Shown here in pieces: positions 16,318 through 27,855 of a stretch of 64,000 nt of DNA. The translations under genes and the position numbers were made by a program. Source of the stretch: Cupriavidus oxalaticus (GTDB lineage Bacteria > Pseudomonadota > Gammaproteobacteria > Burkholderiales > Burkholderiaceae). The stretch is from contig NZ_CP038636.1 of NCBI RefSeq assembly GCF_004768545.1, positions 248,001 to 312,000 on the forward strand. The letters are read 5' to 3'. Position 1 is the first letter of the stretch. Every line of letters starts with the position of its first letter. Below the pieces are notes generated by a model that was not told the origin of the DNA, ran no database searches, and saw only the letters and a list, made by a program, of their open reading frames with translations.

Positions 16318-16925
16318 CGGACGACGCGGCCGAGTTCGCGGAATGCAAAGTACAGCTTGTTCTTGGCACTTGCTGAGCCCAGCCGCCGCAGGATGGTCGA
16401 CGGCGTCATTGTCCCGGCTTTGATCGAGACCGCCACTCGCAGCATGTCGGGATAGAGGCGCTGAATCAGATTCCAGTCGATGGGCTGGCGGCAAAGGAAC
16501 TCGATGTGAGCGTATTTCCGGCGCCGGTCCGCCTTGAACAGCACCAGTCCCTTGATATTGCGCATGCGCGGCATCAGGTTGATGCCCAGCAGGTAGGACA
16601 GACCAAACACCGGCCCGCTTTGCGCCTGGGTGTCGCCATGAATGGTGTTGGCTGGATGTCGGAGCCATTGTGGATCAGCCCGTCCAGGATGTACACGGCC
16701 TCATGAACAACGCATGGAATGAAGTTGCTGAAGAGCGCGATGTACATAGCTTCGGTCCGATCCGGCAACACTTCGCGTTGAAACGGTACCTGCTGCGCGC
16801 TTTGCTCTATCGCAAGCACCTCGCTGCGAGATTCGCTGCCTGGCACGAATTCACTGAAGTGGCCCAATGCTATCGGCAAGTTGACAACGCCGATGGCCTT
16901 GCAGATATACGCGGGAAGTAGACTA
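16318..16925 (-). pseudogene. Tn3-family transposase (TnpA) fragment
   Basis: The minus strand reads MYIALFSNFIPC, VHEAVYILDGLIHNGSDIQP, then after a one-base frameshift TIHGDTQAQSGPVFGLSYLL, then GINLMPRMRNIKGLVLFKAD, RLYPDMLRVAVSIKAG and LGSASAKNKLYFAFRELGRVVR. This is the C-terminal catalytic part of Tn3-type transposases. Both ends are lost, and it abuts a broken cupredoxin gene. The 38-bp Tn3 terminal repeats were not seen. Confidence 0.75.
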
Positions 16926-16968
16926 AGCGCCATGCCGGCAGGGCGTCATGGCGCGGCTTGGCAGGCGG

Positions 16969-17419
16969 CTAGGGCGCCGGCCAAGCTCCGCGGCTGGCGA
17001 GACGGCTCTGCACTTCGCTCGCGCCCAGCCTGGACATATCCTCGTTGATTTCCTCGAACACCACCTTTTGCACTTCCTTGCCAAGGTGCTCGCGCAGCAT
17101 GCCGAGGAATTTCGGCGAGGCGGCGAGGCGCAGCTTGTCGTAGCGCTGCTCCGTTGCGTGCCTGTTCGAGATACTGGGTCAGCATGCGGGCGAACTCTTC
17201 ACGCTCCTTCTCGGCCTGATCGACCCGCGTCGCCATCGAGTGCATGGGCTCTCCCTTGCCGGCAAAGCGCCCCTGCGCATCGTCACGCAGTTCGCTGTCC
17301 TTGGCCCGGCCAAGCGGATTGACAAAGTCCTGGATCTCTTCCATATCCCGTTCCATCCCATGCGCCTGGAAGATCCGCGCATGGCTGCCATCTGCAGCTA
17401 GCGTCCAGATTGTCGTCAT
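16969..17419 (-). pseudogene. Host attachment protein family gene with a frameshift
   Basis: The gene starts MTTIWTLAADGSHARIFQA at 17419 and runs through LGRAKDSELRDDAQGRFAGKGEP and FARMLTQYLEQARN. One extra base near 17155 then throws it out of frame. The other frame continues correctly with QRYDKLRLAASPKFLGML and KEVQKVVFEEINEDMSRL to the TAG at 16969. The family is COG5622-like, roughly 150 residues and of unclear role. A sequencing error would restore a whole gene. Confidence 0.7.
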
Positions 17420-17807
17420 CACTCGCGCCTTTCGTGGCGGCAGTAGCAATGTAACAAGGATAGGTTCGGGCCGGGCGATCGTCCCGGCGGCTTCGCAACG
17501 CTCAGGGGGGCTGGACGGTATCCCGTGCGGTCCCCCGATGCCGCTATCCGCCGAGGATCGTGCGGGCCGCATTTCGCAGCGCCTGGTCTGAGCCGAGGGG
17601 CGCCGCTGGCTCAGTAGCGTCTGCGTACCGGTTTCGAGGGGGAAAATTGGGGGCCAGATCGCGCACAACGTCATGGTACAGCTCGTCGGAGCCGTTCGAA
17701 AAAACCTGGATTGTCGGCGATGGCTCACCTGTGATACAAGATAGCCGCACGTCTGGCGCAGGCCGGTAGCGTCATCTACAACTAGTCTTCCTTGGAACAC
17801 TCAGAAC
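17420..17807. other. Intergenic region upstream of cold-shock gene
   Basis: The minus strand has a 68-codon GTG-start frame at 17544-17750 (SDELYHDVVRDLAPNFPPR), with no family I recognise and no ribosome site. The plus-strand end of this region must hold the cold-shock promoter and leader. Confidence 0.35.
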
Positions 17808-18011
17808 ATGGCAACAGGTACCGTCAAGTGGTTTAACGATGCGAAGGGTTTTGGGTTCATCACGCCGGACGACGGCGGCGATGACCTGTTCGCGCACTTC
17901 TCCGAGGTTCAGGGAAACGGCTTCAAATCACTTCAGGAGGGCCAGAAGGTCAGTTTTGAAGTCAAGCAAGGCCCCAAGGGGAAACAGGCAGCGAACATCA
18001 AACCGCTGTAA
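17808..18011 (+). CDS. CspA-family cold-shock protein
   Basis: A 67-residue single cold-shock domain starting [21 protein letters not shown]1 (KGFGFI, residues 13-18) and RNP2 (DLFAHF) are intact, and the length equals CspA. It should bind single-stranded RNA/DNA and melt secondary structure as an RNA chaperone or antiterminator. It stands alone, with its stop 110 bases from the end of the convergent sigma-70 gene. It looks like an accessory paralogue, since genomes of this group carry several. Confidence 0.95.
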   Translation: MATGTVKWFNDAKGFGFITPDDGGDDLFAHFSEVQGNGFKSLQEGQKVSFEVKQGPKGKQAANIKPL

Positions 18012-18120
18012 GTTTTCCGCGCCGCAAAACGCGTCCTGTCAGGGCAGCGATCGGGCCGATGCGTGATCGCTGTAAGTCTGGAGTAGGGCGCCGAAAGGGG
18101 GCGCGCCCCTCCGCCTTTGC

Positions 18121-20202
<2,082 letters not shown>

Positions 20203-20668
20203 GGACAGTCGAGGCCGGATTGACCTCGCGCGGAATCCGCGTGCGCAAAATGGGGAACTTTGAATAGTACATGACGACGTTGTGCAATGCAATATGCGTT
20301 GGCTATGCTTTGCTTGCGACCGGGGTTTCCGACCGCCGTCGCGGCGAGTGTCTACTCAGCAGCACCTCACGGTCACGATGAGGCCCAATGGCAACTCCAG
20401 CTCAAACGCAGGCGTGACAACTTGTGGGAGCGGACGTTGAAATCGCCCAGCGCAGTGCGACGAGCACCTGATCCGTTGCCAAGCACCGCCTGCCTGTCAG
20501 CTCAAAAGAGCGAGTTCGGCTAAGCAGCGCCGCAGTACGTCCTCCCCTGTGAGGGCACGCAGGTTGGTTCTGTTGCGCTACCGACATTTCTATTGCGGCA
20601 GCGCGCGTTTCTTAGTTGAAACTAACGTCAATGCCGCGAACGCGAAGGCAGTTGACCGGGGGGGAACC
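20203..20668. other. Intergenic region upstream of the sigma-70 gene
   Basis: No gene I can support. The minus-strand end should contain the promoter of the sigma-70 paralogue; no clear -35/-10 pair stands out. Confidence 0.4.
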
Positions 20669-20930
20669 ATGAATACAACCGAAGCCGTACCTTGCATACT
20701 TTGCGCGGCAAGAGCGCGACGGTGGTTCGACCGAAAAGATCGCCTGCGCGGCCTGTGGCGGGCGATTCGCAATCACTGGCAACGCCTTGGGCGCTATCGA
20801 GCAGGGTCGATGGATCTCTGCTGAACTGATGGTGGCAGTCAGACAGCGCATTGCCGCAGGCGAATTGCCGCGGATTGAGGACGCTGACGGTAGACCCAGC
20901 GTGATCGCGATCGGCCGTCAGGCGTCCTGA
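20669..20930 (+). pseudogene. Small CxxC zinc-knuckle protein with a frameshift
   Basis: ATG at 20669 gives MNTTEA. The convincing frame is then the one reading YLAYFARQERDGGSTEKI, ACAACGGRFAITGNALGAIE, MVAVRQRIAAGELPR to the TGA at 20928. That frame has a CAAC metal knuckle but no in-frame start, so a one-base shift near 20688 has broken the gene. No family was recognised. Confidence 0.45.
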
Positions 20931-21572
20931 ACGCTATCGCATGCCGCTCCAGCAGAGCTCCAACGATATCGTGGGCATCGGCCCGTTCGGATAGAAGCTT
21001 GAGCTTGCCCCCGCCAGGCGCGTAATCCGCCTGGCAGTGTTCATCAAGTGCCTTGCGAAGGCGCTCACCGCCGATTGCCCTGGCGACAATGAAGTGATGG
21101 CAAGACAACTCGCGGCCCAGTTACTGCTCCTGACCTCGCTATCCGCTTCCAGTCCCGAATCCCCATCCGCGGGCTGTATTTCGAAGGTTACGCAATGCAA
21201 CAGTGCCCGGTATGAGTCGTATGGCGGAATTGGAATGGAGTCCTTGTCGGTTCATGAAGTGGTATGTGCCGGGAAAAAGAGCCAATGGGTTGTACTCGTC
21301 ACTCAGCGATGCCGCCCGCTGCGCCTGGGCCAGGTTGCTGCGGCCGATGCTCTGCAGGTCCTGTCGATCCACCTTGAGCGCAGTGACCGCCACGATAGCA
21401 TCGCCTTGAGTGGTTCCAATGCAGCTTCTTCAGTAGGCGACGTGCTTTCCGTTCGCATGAACGTCTGAGCAATCGGGTCGTTGGCCGTCCGACTGGTACG
21501 GCCAGTACGCCTCGAGAGCTCATAGGCTCGGCGATCTCGCTTAATAGGCGAAAAAAAGCCGACTATGTCGTC
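20931..21572. other. Region without an intact gene
   Basis: Minus-strand frames at 20950-21110 (KALDEHCQADYAPGGGKLKL) and 21139-21393 (AQRAASLSDEYNPLALFPG) look protein-like but are in different frames and share no recognisable family. They may be pieces of one decayed gene. The plus-strand frame at 21037-21468 is their antisense. Confidence 0.3.
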
Positions 21573-22886
21573 TTAATCTTGCGTCTCGACTTCACATTGT
21601 CGACTTTCCCGAAGTGCCTTCAAGCGTTCAGTCACAGCATCATCTCTTATGAGAGCGCTCTTGTGAATGCACGGTTTTCGATGACCACCCAGCACTGACA
21701 CGACGCGCGGCATTTTTGGAATCATGCTGCGATCGTGGCTATGCATTGCTCCAAGCGGATCGGGATCATAATCCTTATCTGGCTCCTTTAAACAGATGTC
21801 ATGATCCTGTTCCAACCTGTTTCTCATGAATCTGAGGGTGACATCGGCGAGCCGATGTTCGCGGTAGCCCCCGCCAATATCAGCGTGAACCCCTCGAAAC
21901 CATATCTCCTTTACCCTTCGATCGTCATCGCTCTGCGCTAGCAGGGTCGGTTGGAATGGCTGGCGATTCTCATCGATCGCCAAAAGATGAGTGACTTTTC
22001 TGACAATGTCAGGAACTGATAGTTCTTTGTTCGGTTCATATTGATTCATTGGGTCGCCAAATGCAGCTACAGTGTCCCACAGCCCCATAAACTCAATATC
22101 CGCTGCCATTCTTTGACCAGAAAGCTCTATTCGGTCGAGTAGTAACACGTGGCCTTCATCAAATTGTTCCGGGTGTTCAGCTCCTTGGTTGACAACAAAA
22201 GAATACATCTCAACATACCGAGCGATTCCCTGCTCCGCGATTCCTTCCCTGGCAATCAGGTTGGCTAACATACGGGCGATTGCAGCACCGCGACTGAATC
22301 CGAAAAGAAATAATCTGTCACCGGGACGATAGGCCTTGACAAGATCCATATAAGCGGCATCGCGTATCCTGTCTGCGCCTTTCCCCCCAAATTGTCGAAA
22401 AAGCACCCGTATTGGGTTCGGATCGTCCTGCTGGCTTCCAACCCCAGCATAATAAGTTGCATACTGATTGCAATCTTTTTGGACGATCGCTCTATAGAGA
22501 CGGTAAACATTGGTCGGACTGGCATCGTCCCCCTTGACACTGCCCATAAATGGATCGTTGTTAGTCCCATCAATGAAGATCATATGTGCACGCTTAACAG
22601 GTGCCGCGTGGATATTCTCGCATCGGAAGGCCATGTTCGTAGTGAGTCCCTCACGCTTTTCTTGGAGCCACGTCTGCATGCGCCAGGGATCAGAATGTTC
22701 ACCGCGGCGGATCTCTTCTAGCTCCGTCAGGAGTTGATTTTCATCTGCCTGCAATTTTCGCAGCGCTTTCTTTTGATTGATTATTTTTCGTTTCAAGTAG
22801 CTGCTTCCTACTTCCTTTAGCTTTCTTATTTCTTTGATGAGCGCGTCGCCACCTTTCTGAATCTTGGATTCATGATCGCCTGACAT
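21573..22886 (-). CDS. DUF2235 (Tle-like) alpha/beta-hydrolase, probable phospholipase
   Basis: A 437-residue protein with a textbook ribosome site (AAAGGAGGT) before the ATG at 22886. Residues 1-75 form a charged coiled coil. DUF2235 follows from about residue 98: the IDGTNND loop, the GxSxG elbow GFSRGAA with Ser198, Asp271 in LWDTV and His334 in GVHADIGGGY, which make a complete Ser-Asp-His triad. This fold is used by type VI secreted lipase effectors (Tle1 group) and by other phospholipases. No VgrG, PAAR or immunity lipoprotein is nearby, and there is no signal peptide. The gene is visibly AT-richer than its neighbours, which suggests recent transfer. It is divergent from an SGNH hydrolase. 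Confidence 0.8.
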   Translation of the reverse strand: MSGDHESKIQKGGDALIKEIRKLKEVGSSYLKRKIINQKKALRKLQADENQLLTELEEIRRGEHSDPWRMQTWLQEKREGLTTNMAFRCENIHAAPVKRAHMIFIDGTNNDPFMGSVKGDDASPTNVYRLYRAIVQKDCNQYATYYAGVGSQQDDPNPIRVLFRQFGGKGADRIRDAAYMDLVKAYRPGDRLFLFGFSRGAAIARMLANLIAREGIAEQGIARYVEMYSFVVNQGAEHPEQFDEGHVLLLDRIELSGQRMAADIEFMGLWDTVAAFGDPMNQYEPNKELSVPDIVRKVTHLLAIDENRQPFQPTLLAQSDDDRRVKEIWFRGVHADIGGGYREHRLADVTLRFMRNRLEQDHDICLKEPDKDYDPDPLGAMHSHDRSMIPKMPRVVSVLGGHRKPCIHKSALIRDDAVTERLKALRESRQCEVETQD

Positions 22887-23312
22887 AATGAACCTCCTTT
22901 AACGAAGAAGAAGGCAACTGGTCATGCCAGAAATTCTAGGCAAGAAAATCCCAAAGGGGGCAAGATAGTCGTGCGTCAACCGAGCCCCGCGCTGCTGGCC
23001 GCACCAATGCGGTGATCGCTAAGCATCTCGTTAAGTCCTGTCGTAATTGACAAGGTGGTGCCGGTGGCGACCCACGTCCGGAAAATGCATGATGGATGGC
23101 TGCGGTGCGGACGCGCAGTGGTCGCAGGGCTGAGCGCCGGCCACTTCACCCCGACGCGCTGGGACAGTCAACCTTTTGGCTGATAGCCCGGTGCGCGAGC
23201 AATCCCTATTCTTCTTCAATTGCACCAGGCCGCCAAAAATCGTGACTGGCGGAGAAGGCTGGAGCTTACGGGCTCTCTCCAGCGTAGAGAGCATTCGCGG
23301 AGATGGGGAATC
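22887..23312. other. Divergent intergenic region between DUF2235 and SGNH genes
   Basis: This 426-base stretch should hold both promoters. The only open frames are antisense or lack ribosome sites. I see no clear operator repeat. Confidence 0.4.
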
Positions 23313-24191
23313 ATGCCGATTGTCCGCATAGCACCGGCCTCGCACCTTCAGACTGACGCAGCGCCCGACTTCAACCTCTTCGCCCTAAAGCTGCTGGCAC
23401 AAGGCGATTCCTGGTTCTCCATCAACGGCTTGAGCCTGTTTGCTGCGTCATCGCTGCTCGTGAGAATGAAGTTCAGTGTGGACACCGCGATAGTGAACTG
23501 TGCCGATCCTGCGGATACGCTCAAACATATGGTGGAATGGCGTCGAGATCCCTTTTTCTTCAGGCACTTCGCCGCAGGCGCAGGGTTCGAGGAAAAGTGG
23601 GATGGACTGCTCTTGTCCGGCGGCGGAAATGATCTGATTGACGCGCTGGCGGTGTTGCCGCGCGACGCGAATGGGATACCACGTATGACCGGAGAGCGTC
23701 TGCTGCTCACCAGGTTAGAGAGGGCCGCCACGGGTAATATTGATCGGTACGTGTCTCAGGACGGCTGGGCTGCTTTTCGTGAGCACATGCTTGCGCAATA
23801 CAGCGCCCTGGATTCGTTACGTGCCAGCAGCGCAAAGAACCGCCAAGTTCCAATTTTCACGCATTGTTACGCCTATGCGCAGCCTCGCAATGTCGGGGCG
23901 GGGCCACTGGGACCTTGGCTCTTCCCATCGTTGTTAGCCTATGAGGTGCCGCCCACCGATTGGTTGGAACTTACCAGGCATTTCATTGATTTGCTGCACG
24001 ACGAGATAATTGAGGCGGCAGGCCTGGAGAACTTCCACGTCCTTGATTCACGAGCCATGGCCCCTCCGGCCCCGGCCGATCCGAACGCCACGGACCCAAA
24101 CTGGCTGAATGAAATTCATCTGACCGCGAAAGGTTACGACCGGATCGCACCAGCCTTCGTCAACATGGTTGAAGATGTCTTGCGCCGGTAA
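23313..24191 (+). CDS. SGNH/GDSL-family hydrolase
   Basis: A 292-residue protein starting MPIVRIAPAS at 23313. The SGNH blocks are present: block I GDSWFS with nucleophile Ser33, block III-like LLLSGGGNDLIDAL, and block V NEIHLTAKGYDRIA with the catalytic His. An upstream in-frame start at 23220 adds 31 residues with no ribosome site, so the later ATG is chosen. No signal peptide is visible. The family cleaves esters or removes acyl groups from lipids or polysaccharides. It lies head to head with the DUF2235 hydrolase, suggesting two lipid- or ester-acting enzymes under shared control. Confidence 0.78.
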   Translation: MPIVRIAPASHLQTDAAPDFNLFALKLLAQGDSWFSINGLSLFAASSLLVRMKFSVDTAIVNCADPADTLKHMVEWRRDPFFFRHFAAGAGFEEKWDGLLLSGGGNDLIDALAVLPRDANGIPRMTGERLLLTRLERAATGNIDRYVSQDGWAAFREHMLAQYSALDSLRASSAKNRQVPIFTHCYAYAQPRNVGAGPLGPWLFPSLLAYEVPPTDWLELTRHFIDLLHDEIIEAAGLENFHVLDSRAMAPPAPADPNATDPNWLNEIHLTAKGYDRIAPAFVNMVEDVLRR

Positions 24192-24451
24192 GGAATTGAA
24201 GCTGGCGTTCGCACCGCGCGCCACATACCGACGGATACTGCGGAGCCTGAAGCACTGCTGATAATTTTGCGCTTCCCCGCGTGGCTCGGATTACTCAGTT
24301 CCCTGCTCGAAGAACGTGGCTTGCGGGCGATCTCCGCACCTCAAACGGTCGGATCATCGAAGCACGGCTTCGGAAACCAATGCGATCGATTTCCATTTTT
24401 TCGCACGTGCGAGGTTATACTTTGCACTCCACAATACGATGAATAACCAAC

Positions 24452-24919
24452 ATGGTCGCAGCAAATAAATCAACAACTCGGGTAAATGCGGTTGCCAAGA
24501 GCAAGCCTGCCGCAAAGAAGGTTGCCGTGCCGACGAAGAAGGCCAGCGTGCTCGCGCGCGAGGCGCTCGCCGCTAAGAAGCGTTTGCTGAATCTGCGCAC
24601 CGAGACGAAGAAGGCAATCGAAGCAGCAAAGCGCGATGTCGCCAAGGCAACGGAGGCCGCAAAGGCTGCAGCTCGCTTTGAAAAGCAAGCGGCGAAGGAT
24701 AAGGCGGCTGCAAAGAAGGCCAAGGCCGCCGGCGCAAAGAAGGCAGCAGCTGGTAAGGTGGCTGCCAAGAAGCCGGCTGCAAAAAAAGCAGTGGCTGGCA
24801 ATAAAGTCGCAGCGAAGAAAGCGTCTGCGAAAGCGGCCGCAGTGAAAGTCGTGACGAAGAAGCGAGCCCCCGCAAAGAAGACGGTAGCGCCGGCGGCATC
24901 CCCTGCAGTGGCGGCCTAA
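24452..24919 (+). CDS. Histone H1-like, lysine/alanine-rich DNA-binding protein
   Basis: A 155-residue protein made largely of AAKK/PAKK/KAAA repeats from residue 18 to the end (for example KKPAAKKAVAGNKVAAKKAS), with a helical middle (RTETKKAIEAAKRDVAKATE). It is extremely basic and without membrane segments. Such proteins resemble the C-terminal tail of eukaryotic H1 (as in AlgP or Hc1) and bind DNA non-specifically to alter nucleoid packing. Repeat length variation between strains is expected. It stands alone. Confidence 0.8.
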   Translation: MVAANKSTTRVNAVAKSKPAAKKVAVPTKKASVLAREALAAKKRLLNLRTETKKAIEAAKRDVAKATEAAKAAARFEKQAAKDKAAAKKAKAAGAKKAAAGKVAAKKPAAKKAVAGNKVAAKKASAKAAAVKVVTKKRAPAKKTVAPAASPAVAA

Positions 24920-25181
24920 TTCATTTCTCGGTTAGGCGATGTTGCCAACCAGCTGATTGCCCAAAGATGCGGGGGCGTATCTCAATGCTACGCCCCGCAT
25001 CGACTGGGAACGCACGCGCCGCGCAGGGCGTTGGCCGTCCCGCTTTGGATAGGATATACAAGCGACCTTGGCGCCATAGCCCCGGTCGCGACCTCCGTAC
25101 TTGACGACGCCGCCTCTGGCCCGCGCGCCCAGTCTACGGCGAGCCACGCGAACTCTGCCGATATAGCGCGATCAGATGCCC

Positions 25182-26060
25182 TTATCGCGTACGCATGTAG
25201 GCGTCAAAGAGGCCCGAATGCATGCCGCGCAATGTTTTTCGTCGTTCAATCAAATCATGCTGTCGGCCCTCGCGTTCGAGGGTCAATAATTCCAGCAGGA
25301 TTCGCATCCCCTTTTCCGGTAAGGTGCGCGTCGAGGGCTCACACACGCGTAAGTGCGCAGCAAGACCGGGTTTCTCCGTGATCGCATAAGCCGCAAACCA
25401 GGCAAGATCATCGATGGTTCCCTCACCGTCGAAATTCGAATCGAACGCCCGGCGTAGCGCTAGCAGCGACGAATCCTCGAGCATTGGTATCAGCGCACCA
25501 AGCTTGCTGGGTGACAACCAGCCAAGCTCGGCCAGGAGCGGCCATGCTGATTCGAGCCCCTCGAGCCGATAGACCGTCTCCGCCATCCATGCGAGCGTGA
25601 CTGGAATACGCCGCCATGATTCGATCCGATGGATACTCTCGCGTGCCGAAGCCCAGTCCGCCGCCCGCATCCATAGCGGCGCTGCATGCCATTCTGGCAT
25701 TTCGCGGTGGAACGGCAACTGCGTAGCGGCTTCTGCGATGGCGCGCCACAGCGGCTTGCACCAGGCTACGCCAAGGGCATCGCCGAATGCCCGGCGTGCC
25801 GCGGGCACGCTCGGAAAACACCATGCCTCGCACATATCTCTCAGTGCTATGTGGCAGGTGACGGGCCCGCGGGTTGGACGTTCAAGAACGCGCACCAGGG
25901 TCTCGAGGGTTGGTACCAGTTCATCGTCGTGATACTCTGCGGTCAGCCGATTAAGCGCTTCACGCCCGTCGGCGGCATTGCGCTGCTCAAGCGCCACGAG
26001 CACGTCATTACGAAGCATGACATCACGGCAATCGTTGAATAGGTCGAGCTGATTCGTCAT
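25182..26060 (-). CDS. Conserved hypothetical protein, helical
   Basis: A 292-residue soluble protein starting MTNQLDLFNDCRDVMLRNDVLVALEQRN. It is rich in Trp and Leu and looks all-helical, with possible TPR-like spacing (ALNRLTAEYHDDELVPTLET, WPLLAELGWLSPSKLGALIP). No catalytic motif, signal or membrane helix is seen, and I do not recognise the family. It reads in the same direction as the hypothetical gene at 26238, 180 bases upstream, but an operon is uncertain. Confidence 0.6.
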   Translation of the reverse strand: MTNQLDLFNDCRDVMLRNDVLVALEQRNAADGREALNRLTAEYHDDELVPTLETLVRVLERPTRGPVTCHIALRDMCEAWCFPSVPAARRAFGDALGVAWCKPLWRAIAEAATQLPFHREMPEWHAAPLWMRAADWASARESIHRIESWRRIPVTLAWMAETVYRLEGLESAWPLLAELGWLSPSKLGALIPMLEDSSLLALRRAFDSNFDGEGTIDDLAWFAAYAITEKPGLAAHLRVCEPSTRTLPEKGMRILLELLTLEREGRQHDLIERRKTLRGMHSGLFDAYMRTR

Positions 26061-26237
26061 GGTGTTTGCGCCTTTGTCCAGTTGCGCCGTTGCAGGTTCA
26101 GCTCGGGATCACCTGAACAAGGAAGCTACGGTGATCAGCCGGACTTAACTGCAATGCGGGACCCGTGGACGGTGCAATACAGGTCAGAAGCGGGCCTTGT
26201 GGCGAGCTTTCGGCTTGCCACCCTGACTGGCGTGCCG

Positions 26238-26612
26238 CTATTCACTCCATACCGCGTCGACATCCCTCATTAAATGCCCCGCGAGGATGTAGTCGCCGAG
26301 TTGCGTCGCTTTTGACTCCAGGCGCTCCAGTTCACTGGCGGGCAGGTCGCTCAGTGCAAATTGGCAGTAGAGATTGCGCTGACGGAACGTACCCTTCAGC
26401 CGACTCAGTCCAGCAGCAAGCGCCGCAGGCGAGTTGACCGCGATGCTCTCATGGCCGCGATACTGCACGCGTACTCCACGCTTGTCTCCCAGACGCCCAA
26501 GTTCGACCGCATCTTGCCAACCAGTCTCGTAATCCAAATCCACGACCGTTACGCCCTCTGTTTCCAGGAGCTTCAGCGCCTGCCCTTTGGTGGCAGCTTG
26601 AACTATCCCCAT
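26238..26612 (-). CDS. Hypothetical protein
   Basis: A 124-residue protein. The ATG at 26612 is chosen because GGAGGAGAAA directly precedes it; the frame is open back to 26687. It begins MGIVQAATKGQALKLLETEG and has a small basic middle (QYRGHESIAVNSPAALAAGL). There is no recognisable motif, membrane segment or signal. It lies upstream of another unknown gene in the same direction. Confidence 0.55.
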   Translation of the reverse strand: MGIVQAATKGQALKLLETEGVTVVDLDYETGWQDAVELGRLGDKRGVRVQYRGHESIAVNSPAALAAGLSRLKGTFRQRNLYCQFALSDLPASELERLESKATQLGDYILAGHLMRDVDAVWSE

Positions 26613-27388
26613 TTTCTCCTCCAACGCCGACAGGCCATGTGCCGCTTTACACACACTTATCGGTCCGCCGGTCTTGTTGCACCGCAAAATTGTAAGCGGG
26701 AATCCGTCGACTTAGGTCCGTCGCGATGGAGAAGAGCTGAAAGACTGTTGCTTCGCGGCTTCCGCGCTCTTAAGTTCGTTGCCTTCGAATCGCAGGGGGC
26801 AGGAATGGCCCCCTCGGTATCGGCAGCAGCAACGACACGACGCGTAGCGGCTCGAGACGCGGTGCTTCGACGTGAGACTCGACCGCAGCGTGCGTCACCA
26901 AGAGCGGCAAAAATCCGAGAGGCACTAGAATCGCCGCCTCACGAGTGCAATAGTGCAGGTAGGGCGGACGCCAACCACAGGCGATTACACGTGTGGCCGC
27001 GTCATGTCCCTAACGCTCGGAAGTACTTCGGTACGCCAGGTTTGACCAGAGAACAGGCCATAATGCCCGCAGTCCGGCGGCAGCCATCATGGGGTAGGGG
27101 TGGGACCGCGCGCAATAACGAGAATATGGTAGTTCAGATCCGCGTTACCGCGCGGCCGTCCATCGTCTGGCGATTGCGGCAGTGTTTTTTGGTCCCTGCC
27201 GACGTTGCCCACCGCCTGTTATGCACTGTGCATTTAACTGCTTCCGACGTCATAGCAAAAGGTCCGTGCCTGCACCAGGCTAGCTGGCCAGCTTGGGCGA
27301 AAAGATGCGGCGGTGTCGTTATGCGCTCGTTTCGGTCACCCACTAATGGGGGGCGACCACCAGCGAACTGGAATGCGATGATGTCAGT
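26613..27388. other. Long region without a convincing gene
   Basis: A plus-strand frame runs open through 26361-27422, but it overlaps a better gene antisense, is Arg/Ser-rich without domain character and has no ribosome site. I take it as a chance frame of GC-rich DNA. This stretch may carry the promoter and body of the structured RNA that ends at 27454. Confidence 0.4.
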
Positions 27389-27454
27389 GACGGGTCTGCG
27401 AACAACCCGTCAACACTCATAGCCCTCGACCAATTGGTCGAGGGCTTTTCTTTC
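27389..27454 (+). ncRNA. Candidate small RNA 3' end: two hairpins plus terminator
   Basis: A first stem-loop (GACGGGT ... ACCCGTC, 27389-27411) is followed 10 bases later by a perfect 10-bp stem GCCCTCGACC-AATT-GGTCGAGGGC at 27422-27445, then TTTTCTTT. The second hairpin is a strong intrinsic terminator. No protein gene ends just upstream on this strand, so the transcript is probably a small RNA whose 5' end I cannot place. Confidence 0.5.
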
Positions 27455-27654
27455 GACGACGTAACATCGAGCGCAACCAGTGGAAATTGAGACCGATCCC
27501 GGGCAGCGTGCTCGGGAACAACGTCTGGACAAGGAAGTTCAATTACGGGCGGGCCACTGCCGTTACGCTTACGACATCCCTAAACCCCATACAGCGAGGG
27601 TGCATGTAGGGATGGCGTGCCGGAATGCGTCGATAAACAGCCCAGAACAAGGGC

Positions 27655-27855
27655 TTACCGAATGCTTCGGACTGCCTCGAGCATTGAGTGTCCTTGGCAT
27701 GTCAGGCGGGGATATGCATTGCCGCCATCATGCCCGTGTTCCATCGTGACCAGTTTGTGAGCCAGCAAGCCGTCCAGTTGCTCAGGTTCCAGATCATCGA
27801 TATCGGGTGCATCACCCAGCAGAAGTAATGCAGCGATTTCGTGTGGACTTAGCAT
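27655..27855 (-). CDS. Small hypothetical protein
   Basis: A 66-residue frame with AAAGGAGGC before the ATG at 27855. It begins MLSPHEIAALLLLGDAPDID and continues LEPEQLDGLLAHKLVTMEHG, an acidic helical pattern like a winged-helix or MarR-type N-terminus (a loss-of-register helix followed by LLAHKLV). The strong ribosome site is the main support. No family was assigned. Confidence 0.5.
   Translation of the reverse strand: MLSPHEIAALLLLGDAPDIDDLEPEQLDGLLAHKLVTMEHGHDGGNAYPRLTCQGHSMLEAVRSIR

Noticed and set aside
21037..21468. 143-codon plus-strand frame
   Set aside because: Opposite possible minus-strand relics, no ribosome site, Ser/Ala-rich without pattern.
26361..27422. 353-codon plus-strand open frame
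   Set aside because: Overlaps a better-supported minus-strand gene with a strong ribosome site, and itself has neither a ribosome site nor domain-like sequence.
27389..27454. tRNA considered for the structured RNA region
   Set aside because: No cloverleaf, T-loop GTTCGA or CCA end; the hairpins fit a terminator instead. No tRNA or rRNA was found anywhere in the window.
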